NCBI GenBank assembly: GCA_946403085.1
Contig: CAMIYM010000003.1
Location: forward strand, 1 to 64,000
Source of the DNA: an uncultured Clostridia bacterium
Lineage (GTDB): Bacteria; Bacillota; Clostridia; Saccharofermentanales; Saccharofermentanaceae
Length of the DNA stretch: 64,000 nucleotides
Reading direction: 5' to 3'
Position 1 is the stretch's first letter. Each line of letters opens with the position of its first letter. The notes beneath the pieces are model-generated. The model saw only the letters and a list, made by a program, of their open reading frames with translations, did not search any database and was not told the origin of the DNA. Made by a program: the position numbers and the translations under genes. This document shows positions 52,301 to 60,173 of the stretch, piece after piece.

Positions 52301-52477
52301 CAGAAGGAACTTTCAGGTTCAGTCTACAATGGCAAGACAAAGGCTGTAAAAGAAGGCGATAAGTATAAGTATCACTTCAAGTACAACAAGATTAAGGCCG
52401 GTTACTATATTGTCGTTGTCTATGACGCAGACAATAACAAGGTTGCAACTTCTGCCTGCCAGGTAGTTAAGAAGTAA
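49352..52477 (+). CDS. zinc-ribbon, Pro/Ala-rich, membrane-anchored clostripain-family (C11) protease
   Basis: A 1041-residue protein. Residues 3-21 are a zinc ribbon (CPNCGKELKENQKFCGGCG). A Pro/Ala/Glu-rich region (about 30-205) with PEPVPEPVVAAP-type repeats follows. One helix (about 212-235) passes the membrane, placing the ribbon and the repeats inside the cell. Outside is a peptidase C11 domain (about 268-655) with RTVMVYAIGTDLES, His375 in MWDHGGG and Cys417 in FNACLMGSLEVA, a catalytic dyad. The last 380 residues are beta-rich, with no motif I recognise. C11 proteases usually cut after Arg and self-activate. It has a strong ribosome site (AGAGG). Confidence 0.88.
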   Translation: MHCPNCGKELKENQKFCGGCGSDVSGLWQTQAAPVTPAPEPVPEPVVAAPMPEPVPEPVVAAPIPEPVPEPAEAAPAPVVASGMPMPMPFAAALASAPAAGPAPVPVEAEPVQTPEPEPVAAAPVAPAPEPVPAAPAPAPVDAAPVMAAPAPAPVEAAPAPAPAPAPFGEAPVTAAPAPIDNGFNAPVAPAPATVAAGGNEPPKKKKGKVGLIIGLCAGGLALVIAAVIGIAIFINNSDVGTKPTKKTVATETDETDPTTDPAPAKAKRTVMVYAIGTDLESKGSNLSADVKEMLAAQPGKSVNVVLQTGGCKDFQNNYMQDGACQRFAIQNGNIKELANLGDVSMVEPGTLQDFIKFAKENYPAENYILVMWDHGGGVPLGFGQDELHEGTLTEIEFASAIANADIKFESVIFNACLMGSLEVAKALDPYTDYIVAAESPTWGSAYYDVGINYTNFLNYIGDNFTGTVKDYSEFIVRDYMDTIEKAQVDSGYYGIDTCMSAIDTKNINEVLNAYEKFIAALDKRVFATSGNNGFAEYVQLREACGAFQSTDSVDLTTLASKYINCGDKEIEQAASKLINEVSNSVFTESNNNYTYAHGMTTYAPYLYPDKYTEARVTFTTLGYHDSTILFYDKFVSKELFILKKTNLAGDWYIQPSDAGQIDSGKKYDLASLVVNMGNYEAIKLTPDNWKTIREVKVTLAYMQPNDKSKIYYMGTDNQYTVDKNGYIILQNPTKWVYFNGFGFVTCQCLKYEVTDDGKWTKYIGAEALVNDKTAYVVIASSSAKPEGEIIGYYYADILNDKLESNQGNQFKDDDKLVFVQEVYDSSTKTMDYKPLGKGKVVTYKEALSLYKYSNVDYTNVNGYIGFNLYDVYNNEYQLALRPGKPANEINAGRGDNNGSSSGSDYDKGTTDVSSMVNVLLIHKSDSVLNGKECDWISSNKKMKKDGIYLTTTKEIDMCFVLDSDPGDEFTYAVYYSEDKMFSQKELSGSVYNGKTKAVKEGDKYKYHFKYNKIKAGYYIVVVYDADNNKVATSACQVVKK

Positions 52478-52512
52478 TACTGAAAATAGTGTCAGTTAGA
52501 GGTGATTCGCAG

Positions 52513-54195
52513 ATGAAGATGACCGGAGCACAAATACTTGTCGAGACCTTGATAGAACAAGGTGTTGATACGGTGTTCGGTTTTCCGGGCGGAACTGTCG
52601 TAGATATCTATGACAAACTCTACGATAAACAGGATAAGATCCGTCACATCCTGACTGCACATGAAGAGGGCGCTGTTCACAGCGCAGATGGTTATGCAAG
52701 ATCCACCGGAAAGACCGGAGTTGTTATCGCAACATCCGGTCCCGGTGCTACCAATCTTGTAACGGGTATCGCCACAGCATATCTTGATTCGATACCTCTT
52801 GTAGCCATTACCGGCAACGTTGCCAATTCCATGATCGGAAGAGACTCATTTCAGGAGATCGATATCACCGGTATTACTCTTCCTATCACCAAGCATAATT
52901 TCTTCGTACATAAAGTATCGAAGCTTGCCGATGTTGTCAGAAAAGCATTTGAGATAGCACAGTCCGGAAGACCCGGTCCTGTCCTTATTGATATTCCGAA
53001 AGACGTACAGGAAGCTGTTTTCGATTATAAGAAGCAGCCTTCCTCAAAACTTCCGGAGATCCCGGTTTGTGATGACAGGGATATCGAAAAGGCAGTCTCC
53101 CTCATTAAGGAATCCAAAAGACCTTACATCTATTTCGGCGGTGGTGCCGTAAGGACTTCCATGGGTGAGGAGATCGTGAAGCTTGCTGATAAGCTTGATG
53201 CTGTTATCGGATGTTCCATGATGGGTCTTTCTGAGATCCCTACTGACTCACCGAGATTTTTGGGAATGCAGGGAATGCATGGAAGATATGCTTCTTCCGT
53301 TGCCCTTGCAAAGGCTGATCTGATAATTGCCATTGGTGTAAGATTTTCGGACAGGGCTACAGGAAGGACAGAGAAGTTCTCGCTTTCTGCTGCCAAGATA
53401 CATGTCGACTGTGACCGTGCAGAGATCGGAAAGAACGTTCCTGTAGATCTCGGTGTTTGCTGCGACATCAAAGACTTCGTTGTCCGTCTTACAAAGGCAG
53501 CTCCGCAGCGCAGGAACTCTGAGTGGATCAAGAAAGTTGATCTTCTTAGAGAGAAGGAAGCCGATGCTTATGAAGGTCTTCCGTTCCTTCCGCGTGATAC
53601 CATCAACATCATCTCGGATATAGTAAAACCGGATACGAGAGTCGTAACCGATGTCGGTCAGCACCAGTGCTGGACAGCTCAGTTTTTCAAGTTCAGGAAT
53701 AAGCGCACATGGATCACGTCAGGTGGTCTCGGCACGATGGGATTTGGCCTTGGTGCAGCCATCGGAAGCTATATGGGAACAGGAAAGAGAAGTGTTCTCA
53801 TAACAGGTGACGGAAGCTTCGGCATGAGCCTCAATGAACTTGCTACCGCAGTAACTTACAAGGTCCCTGTTACTATCGTTATCTTTAATAACAAGGCACT
53901 CGGAATGGTAAGACAGTGGCAGAAAGTCTTTTTCGACGGAAGATATTCCAATACAACGCTTGACCGTAAGACTGACTTCGTAAAGCTCGCCCAGGCGTTT
54001 GGCGCGAAAGGTTTTACTGCAACAGATAAGGAATCTTTTGAAGAAGCTTTCAGGAAGGCATATAAGGTAAAAGGTCCTGCCGTCATAGATCTCTCGATCA
54101 AGACAGACAGCCTTGTACTTCCCATGCTCAAGCCCGGCGGAACGTTCAACAACCTCATCTTAAGAAGGGAGGATATCAGTGATGAAGGGAAATAA
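52513..54195 (+). CDS. ilvB: acetolactate synthase large subunit
   Basis: The TPP-dependent catalytic subunit (560 residues) of branched-chain amino acid synthesis. It forms acetolactate from pyruvate. Visible are GFPGGTVVDIYDKL, the catalytic Glu in AHEEGAVHSADGYARS, ATSGPGATNLVTGIA, and the TPP/Mg site ITGDGSFGMSLNELATAV with FNNKALGMVRQWQ. The start is ATG 52513 after AGAGGTGAT (52498-52506). Its 3' end overlaps ilvN by 14 bases. Confidence 0.96.
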   Translation: MKMTGAQILVETLIEQGVDTVFGFPGGTVVDIYDKLYDKQDKIRHILTAHEEGAVHSADGYARSTGKTGVVIATSGPGATNLVTGIATAYLDSIPLVAITGNVANSMIGRDSFQEIDITGITLPITKHNFFVHKVSKLADVVRKAFEIAQSGRPGPVLIDIPKDVQEAVFDYKKQPSSKLPEIPVCDDRDIEKAVSLIKESKRPYIYFGGGAVRTSMGEEIVKLADKLDAVIGCSMMGLSEIPTDSPRFLGMQGMHGRYASSVALAKADLIIAIGVRFSDRATGRTEKFSLSAAKIHVDCDRAEIGKNVPVDLGVCCDIKDFVVRLTKAAPQRRNSEWIKKVDLLREKEADAYEGLPFLPRDTINIISDIVKPDTRVVTDVGQHQCWTAQFFKFRNKRTWITSGGLGTMGFGLGAAIGSYMGTGKRSVLITGDGSFGMSLNELATAVTYKVPVTIVIFNNKALGMVRQWQKVFFDGRYSNTTLDRKTDFVKLAQAFGAKGFTATDKESFEEAFRKAYKVKGPAVIDLSIKTDSLVLPMLKPGGTFNNLILRREDISDEGK

Positions 54196-54694
54196 GATCA
54201 TCATCGCTATCTATGTTGATAACCAGTATGGTGTCCTCTCGCGTGTCACAGCCATGTTTACGAGAAGAGGCTATAACATCGATTCCCTTACGGTAGGTGA
54301 GACAGAGTCACCTGAATACTCACGTATCACGATCACTCTTACTGCCGAAAAGAATGATAAGGATCAGGTCGTATCACAGCTTAGAAAACTCTATAACGTA
54401 AAGAAGGTCATCGTCCTCTCGACTGAGGACTGTATCAAGAGAGAACTTCTCCTTATCAAGGTAAGGAACACTGAACAGCAGCATGCCGATATCGTGGAAG
54501 CTACAAATATCTTCCGCACAAAGATAATCGATTTTACTGATGAAGCGATAAGCATTGAAGCTACAGGCGACAGCCAGAAGATCGATGCATTTATCGAATA
54601 CATGAAGAAGTTCGACATCATCGAGATGTGCCGTACCGGTATCGTCGCGCTTGACCGCGGAGGCGATAACATCTGGTCTGAGCACGAAGACTAA
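54182..54694 (+). CDS. ilvN: acetolactate synthase small (regulatory) subunit
   Basis: The 170-residue regulatory subunit, giving valine feedback control and full activity to IlvB. It has an ACT domain (YVDNQYGVLSRVTAMFTRRG, YNIDSLTVGETESPE) and a C-terminal domain (CIKRELLLIKVRNTEQQHAD). Start ATG 54182, inside the ilvB 3' end, with AGGGAGGA upstream. No leader attenuator or T-box is visible before ilvB. Confidence 0.95.
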   Translation: MKGNKIIIAIYVDNQYGVLSRVTAMFTRRGYNIDSLTVGETESPEYSRITITLTAEKNDKDQVVSQLRKLYNVKKVIVLSTEDCIKRELLLIKVRNTEQQHADIVEATNIFRTKIIDFTDEAISIEATGDSQKIDAFIEYMKKFDIIEMCRTGIVALDRGGDNIWSEHED

Positions 54695-54736
54695 AGAATT
54701 AATACAATTTTAATTAATTTCACTCCCTGCTTCGTT

Positions 54737-54742
54737 TATAAT
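54737..54742 (+). promoter_or_regulatory. -10 element for hpf
   Basis: A perfect TATAAT 52 bases upstream of the hpf start, with a poor -35. It is preceded by an AT-rich tract that could act as an UP element. Confidence 0.45.
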
Positions 54743-54793
54743 TAAGGAAAGGTCAAAGCCTTTTGAAACTTCAAAACGGAAGGGAGTGATTTT

Positions 54794-55336
54794 ATGAAGA
54801 TCACTACACAGGGAAACGGAATCCGAATCGGCACAAGACTTGAAGACAAGATCGCAGCTAAGATGTCGAAGTTTGACAAGTACTTTGGCGATGAAGGTAC
54901 AGTCAATGTACGAATCAGACCTGAAGGATCCGATATGGTAGTTGAGATTACCATGAAGCTCGACGGTAAGATCTTAAGAGCTGAAGCAGTAGATGAGGAT
55001 ATCCTGACAGCCGTTGACAGAACAGTTGACAAGCTCGAATCTCAGATCAGAAGACAAAAGACCAAATTCCTTAAGAGAAAGAAGGATTTCCCGGGAATCG
55101 TTAATTATCTCGAGGATGACGGCGGTGCTGATTTCGACTTCGTCGACGAGAGGGAAGAGAAGATCACAAAGCGTAAGCAGTTCGCATTAAGACCCATGAC
55201 ATCCGAGGATGCTATTCTCCAGCTTGAGATGTTGGGACACGACTTCTTCGTATACCTCGACAGCGATACAAATTCTGTCTGCGTTGTTTACAAGAGATAT
55301 GACGGCGGCTACGGCTTGCTCGAACCTGAATATTGA
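54794..55336 (+). CDS. hpf: ribosome hibernation promoting factor, long form
   Basis: Long HPF (180 residues) dimerises 70S ribosomes into inactive 100S particles in stationary phase. The N-terminal S30AE domain (about 1-100) has MKITTQGNGIRIGTRLEDKI and a VDRTVDKLESQIRRQKTK helix. A linker follows, and the C-terminal dimerisation domain (about 124-180) has QFALRPMTSEDAILQLEMLG, HDFFVYLD and YKRYDGGYGLLEP. GGGAGTG precedes the start. A strong terminator ends the transcript. Confidence 0.96.
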   Translation: MKITTQGNGIRIGTRLEDKIAAKMSKFDKYFGDEGTVNVRIRPEGSDMVVEITMKLDGKILRAEAVDEDILTAVDRTVDKLESQIRRQKTKFLKRKKDFPGIVNYLEDDGGADFDFVDEREEKITKRKQFALRPMTSEDAILQLEMLGHDFFVYLDSDTNSVCVVYKRYDGGYGLLEPEY

Positions 55337-55359
55337 TCGTAAGTACAATTGAATTAACG

Positions 55360-55381
55360 GAGGCTGCCTCAGGGCAGCCTC
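55360..55381 (+). terminator. intrinsic terminator after hpf
   Basis: GAGGCTGCC (55360-55368) pairs perfectly with GGCAGCCTC (55373-55381) around TCAG, followed by TTTTTT. Confidence 0.93.
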
Positions 55382-55523
55382 TTTTTTGTGATTTTTAGTA
55401 TATAAATGAGCCAATTCCGGTACAAATGCGGTCTATTCTGTAACACAAATGTTTTACAAGCATTGTATTCACCGTGTTAAACTGTTTTGTGGAAAAATAG
55501 GATAATAGTGAGGAGATAGACTT

Positions 55524-56924
55524 ATGGGGAAACAATTCCTGTCTATATTAGCTATGGCAGCATTTACGGCTGTCATCAGTTTGATCGCATTTCACTGCGA
55601 AGTCAGGTCTGGTGCCAACAGGGGATTGGTATATGCCGGAGGCAAAGCGTACTACTACGACGACGTTGGTGAAGAGGTCGCCGGATTTGTATTGATACCG
55701 GAGGACAGTACCGTAAGGTATTTTGACGAAGATACTCATACGATGGTTAAAGGCGAGATCGAGATCTCCGGCAACAGATATCTTTTTGACAAAGACGGTG
55801 TCATGCAGACCGGTTTCCAGACTGATAAGGGCAATACACGATACTTCATTCCGGGTTCCGGCCTGATGAAGACCGGCTGGATGATGGAAGGCCAGGATGC
55901 TTACTATTTTGATCCCGAGACAGGTTACATGGTAACCGGCTGGAAGGAGATCAATGACCATAAGTTCTACTTCGGCGAAGACGGCAAGATGGTAAGAGGT
56001 GTTTTAAATATTGACGGTGGAGTTTATTTTGCTGACGTAAACACAGGCATCATTGCTTTAGGTCTTACGAAGATCGGCAGTAAGTATTTTTACTTTGATA
56101 AGGTTACCGGAAACGTCAAAAAGGGCTGGGTCGATGACGATGGAGAGAAGTATTTCTTCAATGAGCAGACCGGCGAAGGCATTAACGGCATCATCGAGAT
56201 GAATGGTTCCAAGTACGGCTTCGTTGACGGAAAGATGGTCAGGAACAAGAGAGCTGTGGCTAATAACCATCTGTACTATTTTGGTGATGACGGCAAGATC
56301 ACACGTGAGATCGACGGCACGAAGAAGATGGTCGCGATCACTTACGATGACGGCCCTTCAGAGTATACGAATACCATAATCGATGTTTTCGAAAAGTATA
56401 ATCAGAAGTGTACGTTCTTTATCGTGGGCAACAGAATCAAAGCTAATGAGAAAGTAGTCAAGCGAGAAGGCGAACTTGGTTACCAGCAGGGAAGCCATAC
56501 ATTCGGACACAACGTTCTTACAGGCCAGAGTGCTGCCAAGCAGAAGGCTAACCTTAAGAAAGTTGACGACGAGCTTATCAGAGTAACAGGAAAACCTTCC
56601 GTGTATTTCAGACCTCCGGAAGGAAGATGGAACAACGCGCTCAAGAAATCCTGCGGCTGCCCTGTTATTCTCTGGAGTGTTGATACGCGTGACTGGGAAA
56701 GCAGGAACCAGAACAGTGTTTACAACGCTGTCATAGGCAAGGTAAAGGACGGCGATATCGTTCTTATGCATGACCTTTATGAGTCTACTGCCAATGCTAC
56801 AAAGAGGATCGTGCCCGCGCTTGTTGATGCAGGCTTCCAGCTTGTAACCGTAGAAGAGATGGGTCTTCTTAAGCAAGGCGGACTTAAGAACGCAACTGTC
56901 TATTACTCGATAGGAAAGAAGTAA
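55524..56924 (+). CDS. polysaccharide deacetylase with cell-wall-binding repeats
   Basis: A 466-residue exported enzyme. An N-terminal signal or anchor (about 4-24) is followed by nine or so choline-binding-type repeats (about 35-260), such as LMKTGWMMEGQDAYYFDPET and GWKEINDHKFYFGEDGKM, that hold proteins on teichoic acids or similar polymers. The NodB deacetylase domain (about 270-450) has MVAITYDDGPS (motif 1), GSHTFGHNVL (motif 2), VYFRPPEGRWN (motif 3), SVDTRDWE (motif 4) and DIVLMHDLYES (motif 5). It probably removes acetyl groups from peptidoglycan or wall glycans, for instance to resist lysozyme. It is 15 bases before the next gene. Confidence 0.93.
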   Translation: MGKQFLSILAMAAFTAVISLIAFHCEVRSGANRGLVYAGGKAYYYDDVGEEVAGFVLIPEDSTVRYFDEDTHTMVKGEIEISGNRYLFDKDGVMQTGFQTDKGNTRYFIPGSGLMKTGWMMEGQDAYYFDPETGYMVTGWKEINDHKFYFGEDGKMVRGVLNIDGGVYFADVNTGIIALGLTKIGSKYFYFDKVTGNVKKGWVDDDGEKYFFNEQTGEGINGIIEMNGSKYGFVDGKMVRNKRAVANNHLYYFGDDGKITREIDGTKKMVAITYDDGPSEYTNTIIDVFEKYNQKCTFFIVGNRIKANEKVVKREGELGYQQGSHTFGHNVLTGQSAAKQKANLKKVDDELIRVTGKPSVYFRPPEGRWNNALKKSCGCPVILWSVDTRDWESRNQNSVYNAVIGKVKDGDIVLMHDLYESTANATKRIVPALVDAGFQLVTVEEMGLLKQGGLKNATVYYSIGKK

Positions 56925-56939
56925 TAGCTTAAAGATCAT

Positions 56940-58577
56940 ATGGATAACATAACTGATTACGTGCGCTGGATCGGCGCGTCAGACTTTGACGGAAGGCCTT
57001 TTTCGAGAGTCGATAATATCGTGCTCAGCCAGTTATCCTATCTTGATCTTAAAGATATTCCCGAGCTTAATGAGGAAGGCGGCACCATGACTATCAAGGA
57101 TGCCGTCACAACTCTTACATCCAAAGGAATACCGATCCGTAAGATGGCGCCTGATGACAGTATAAGATTTACGAATCTCGTCAAAGCCGCTGCTGCATCA
57201 AATAGATTCGGAAACCTTTATATCACTTCGTTTGAAGATGTTTTCGATGAGGACGATTCCATTCAGTTCTCGGCTACGACTTACTCGCCTGATCCAAAAG
57301 GCGGCTGGGCGTTTGTCTCATTCAGAGGAACTGACAGTACTATAGCCGGATGGAAAGAAGATTTCATGATGAGCTTCATGCTCACTTCATCACAGAAACT
57401 CGCAGAAGAGTATGTGAGAAAGAGCCTTAAGACATTCGACCGGATAATGGTCGGAGGACATTCAAAAGGCGGTAATCTCGCGATCTATTCTGCTGCTGTT
57501 CTTCCAGACGAATTATTCGACAGAATAGAACACATCTATACTAATGACGGTCCGGGATTCTGTCCTGAAGTGCTTAAGGAAGACCTTGTAAAAAGGGCTA
57601 ATCCGAAGACGACGAGGATCATTCCTCAGTTTTCTGTCATTGGTAATGTCTTCGCACCCCAAATAGACGACAGCTATGTCATTAAGAGCGATAAGCAGAT
57701 GGCTGACCAGCATGAGCTTTGCTCGTGGGGAATAGATCACGGAGATATCCTTATCGCGCCTGAAGGAATGGATCCTCTTGCAGTAAGCATCAATGAGGGA
57801 ATCGACAGCTGGATATATTCAGTTGACATCGAAGAGAGAAGAAGATTCATCACGGCACTCTTTGATTCCATGAGTGAAGACGGCACATTAACAGTGGAAC
57901 AGTTCACAGAGCAGGGAACCAAAGGATGGGAGAGAGTTCTCAACATCGTAATGGGTGATGATGAAGGCTTCAGGATTGCTGCCGCATCTCTTCCTGACGA
58001 ATTATTCCTTGACGGTCAGGGAAAGAAGGTCGCAAAATCAGGCATTATCCGTCAGTTCAGAAGGTCCGATCTCGCTAAGGGTCTCGCTATGATCCTGGCA
58101 GGACTTGTCATCTTCCTTCTTCCGGAAAGCTTCATGTTCATACTTGTCATAGCGCTTCTCATTGCTGCTACGACGATCTCCATAACTCTTGCAGTAAGAA
58201 AGATGAAGAAGGATAACTGGAATTTTCAGGCGCATCTTGTAGACGCGACAGTCGCATCAGCACTTGTGGCGACTACGATAATTACGCTTGTAAAAGAAGG
58301 CGCGCTGTTCGTCATGGCGAGCGGAATCTTCGCGGCACTTCTTTTCGCGTGCTCATATAACGCTTTTGCGAGAGCGAAAAAGACACATAACAGACCGTTC
58401 GTTGTTCTGCTCATCATCATGAGCGGAGTATGGGCAGTCAGCGGAATCTATATTCTTTTCGCGCCCGAAAACACACTCCTTGTATATATGCTCATTGTCG
58501 GAGGCCTTGCTATCTTTGACGGCCTTATCAGAGTTGCCAAGGATTACAGGATCAGACGCCGCTGGTATACAAAATAA
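56940..58577 (+). CDS. DUF2974 (Mbeg1-like) alpha/beta-hydrolase-fold protein with C-terminal membrane helices
   Basis: A 545-residue protein. The first two thirds are an alpha/beta-hydrolase-like domain of the DUF2974 type: WAFVSFRGTDSTIAGWKEDF and MVGGHSKGGNLAIYSAAVLP contain the nucleophile elbow G-x-S-x-G (GHSKG), and an acidic and a His residue could follow (DDSYVIKSDKQMADQHEL). The N-terminus opens MDNITDYVRWIGASDFDG. Residues about 375-520 have six hydrophobic helices. Lipase-like activity at the membrane is possible but unproven. It sits 15 bases after the deacetylase, so may be in the same operon. Confidence 0.8.
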   Translation: MDNITDYVRWIGASDFDGRPFSRVDNIVLSQLSYLDLKDIPELNEEGGTMTIKDAVTTLTSKGIPIRKMAPDDSIRFTNLVKAAAASNRFGNLYITSFEDVFDEDDSIQFSATTYSPDPKGGWAFVSFRGTDSTIAGWKEDFMMSFMLTSSQKLAEEYVRKSLKTFDRIMVGGHSKGGNLAIYSAAVLPDELFDRIEHIYTNDGPGFCPEVLKEDLVKRANPKTTRIIPQFSVIGNVFAPQIDDSYVIKSDKQMADQHELCSWGIDHGDILIAPEGMDPLAVSINEGIDSWIYSVDIEERRRFITALFDSMSEDGTLTVEQFTEQGTKGWERVLNIVMGDDEGFRIAAASLPDELFLDGQGKKVAKSGIIRQFRRSDLAKGLAMILAGLVIFLLPESFMFILVIALLIAATTISITLAVRKMKKDNWNFQAHLVDATVASALVATTIITLVKEGALFVMASGIFAALLFACSYNAFARAKKTHNRPFVVLLIIMSGVWAVSGIYILFAPENTLLVYMLIVGGLAIFDGLIRVAKDYRIRRRWYTK

Positions 58578-58613
58578 GGAGATAGAGTGCAATATTCCTC
58601 GCTTTGCTCGGAT

Positions 58614-58640
58614 ATAACACTCTTCTCGATAGAGTGTTAT
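58614..58640. other. perfect 10-bp inverted repeat in intergenic gap
   Basis: ATAACACTCT (58614-58623) pairs with AGAGTGTTAT (58631-58640) around TCTCGAT. A TATAAT (58638-58643) overlaps its right edge. The repeat is either a terminator with a weak T-tract (AATTTCC follows) for the upstream operon, or an operator over a promoter for the Ala/Lys-rich gene at 58675. Confidence 0.5.
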
Positions 58641-58674
58641 AATTTCCTTATTATGTAATAAAGGGGGCTTTCGT

Positions 58675-59382
58675 ATGGCAGAAGATTTGAACAAGAAGAT
58701 GGAACCCGAGATTTCCGATGCAGCTTCTGAAGTTGCTAAGGAAGAAGCTTCTGTAGTTGAAGCAGCTGAGAAGAAGGCTGCAAAGGCTGCCAAAGAAGAA
58801 GTAAAGGCAGCAAAAGAAGAAGCGAAAGCAGCAAAGGTAGAAGCTAAGGCGGCAGAAGCGGCAACAGTTGCGGCAGCTGCAGCAGCCACAGCAGAAGCTA
58901 ATAAAGAGGCGGCAAAAGCAGCAGAGGAAGCAGCTAAGGCTGCCAAGAAGGCTGAAGAGCAGGCAGCTAAGGAAGCTGCAAAGCAGAAGGCCGCAGCAGA
59001 GAAAGAAGCAGAGAAGGCAAGAATAGCTAAGGAGAAGGCTGACGCCAAGATCGAGAAGAAAAGACAGAAGAAAGCTGCACAGCAGGCATTGATCGATGCA
59101 TGCCCTCCGCAGTACAGACCTGTAGCTACTTCCACATATTTCTGGCTCGCATTCTTAAGTGCCATTCCGGTAATCGGCGTTATCGCTACTCTGATCCTTT
59201 CATTTGCAGGACGCAACAAGAACAGAAAGAACTTTGAAAGAGCGATCCTTGCTTATTACATCATTGGATTGATCCTTTGCCTTGTTGCTGTTCTTATTGT
59301 CGGACTTTTACTCCCTGATTCAGTAAGAGAGTCAGTTCTTCTTGCACTTGAGCAGATCGTAAATTCATTTAAGTTCAGCTGA
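58675..59382 (+). CDS. Ala/Lys/Glu-rich coiled-coil protein with C-terminal membrane helices
   Basis: A 235-residue protein. Residues about 15-130 are almost only Ala, Lys and Glu, with heptad-like AAKAAKEEVKAAKEEAKAA runs (TolA-like), probably a long helix or coiled coil. Residues about 150-172 and 187-212 are two membrane helices (WLAFLSAIPVIGVIATLILS and YYIIGLILCLVAVLIVGLL). A cytoplasmic helical arm anchored by its C-terminus is likely. GGGGG precedes the start. Function unknown; low-complexity composition makes homology searches unreliable. Confidence 0.75.
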   Translation: MAEDLNKKMEPEISDAASEVAKEEASVVEAAEKKAAKAAKEEVKAAKEEAKAAKVEAKAAEAATVAAAAAATAEANKEAAKAAEEAAKAAKKAEEQAAKEAAKQKAAAEKEAEKARIAKEKADAKIEKKRQKKAAQQALIDACPPQYRPVATSTYFWLAFLSAIPVIGVIATLILSFAGRNKNRKNFERAILAYYIIGLILCLVAVLIVGLLLPDSVRESVLLALEQIVNSFKFS

Positions 59383-59409
59383 CGTTAATTACAGTATCTG
59401 ATACTTAAG

Positions 59410-59432
59410 GCTGCCCTGTATTTATGGGCAGC
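59410..59432 (+). terminator. intrinsic terminator
   Basis: GCTGCCC (59410-59416) pairs with GGGCAGC (59426-59432) around a 9-nt loop, followed by TTTTTTCTTTT. Confidence 0.88.
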
Positions 59433-59534
59433 TTTTTTCTTTTGTTTCCTTCTTTTTATCCTGATGTCTTATGTCTGTAACATTGTTATTTTACAATCGG
59501 AGTAACAAAGTTAAGAAAGAGGGTAAAAGGGTTT

Positions 59535-60161
59535 ATGGAAGACAGACTTATTTCCAAAAAAGACTTGCTTATGAAGGAAGGAATCTCATATGGTACGCTC
59601 TACCGCTGGAAGCGTCAGGGCCTTATTCCTGAGAGCTGGTTTATTCATAAGGCGACAGAGATAGGTCAGGCAACTTTCTTCCCTGAAGAGAAGATCACAG
59701 CAAGGATCGCACGTATCAAGGATCTTAAGAGTGAGCTTTCAGTAGATCAGATGCAGGAGCTTTTCTCTGCAAATGTAGAGAGCTTCAAGATTCCTTTGCA
59801 GGATTTCAAGGATCTTGAGATCGTTGGCAGAATGTCTATTACAGCATTCACATCCGTTTTCCCTATGAAGGACCTTCTTGATTTCAATGACGTATTCGGA
59901 ATGTATGTAGTAGATCACCTGATGAAGCTTTCAGGAATCTATCTTGAAGATGCAAAGCAGGTATTAAGACTTCTTTGCAAGTATCTTTCAGCTGAGGCTT
60001 CAAAGGAATATCAGCTCATCCTTCTCCGTAAGATGGGTGTTCCTATGACTGTTCTCGTAAGAGGTGAAGACGAGATCCTTTTAGAGGACAACGCTGAGAT
60101 CATCGCTTGCGCTAACCTCGGTGAGTTCGAAGAAGCGCTGAAGGATCAGCTCATTGCCTGA
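59535..60161 (+). CDS. YhbD/DUF4004-family protein with N-terminal HTH
   Basis: A 208-residue protein of the YhbD type. It begins with a MerR-like HTH: LISKKDLLMKEGISYGTLYR, then WKRQGLIPESWFIHK, and EKITARIARIKDLKSELSVD. The C-terminal region (about 70-208) is alpha-rich and has no known motif. In Bacillus, yhbD precedes the bactofilin genes yhbE-yhbF and links to motility and cell surface; no bactofilin gene is present here. The next gene (ArsR-like) starts 12 bases later and is probably co-transcribed. Confidence 0.8.
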   Translation: MEDRLISKKDLLMKEGISYGTLYRWKRQGLIPESWFIHKATEIGQATFFPEEKITARIARIKDLKSELSVDQMQELFSANVESFKIPLQDFKDLEIVGRMSITAFTSVFPMKDLLDFNDVFGMYVVDHLMKLSGIYLEDAKQVLRLLCKYLSAEASKEYQLILLRKMGVPMTVLVRGEDEILLEDNAEIIACANLGEFEEALKDQLIA

Positions 60162-60173
60162 TAAGTTACCATA

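Noticed and set aside
58353..59219. Long minus-strand open frame, Ala/Ser-rich
   Set aside because: It is the antisense shadow of the Ala/Lys/Glu-rich gene and the end of the DUF2974 gene; repetitive codons keep it open.
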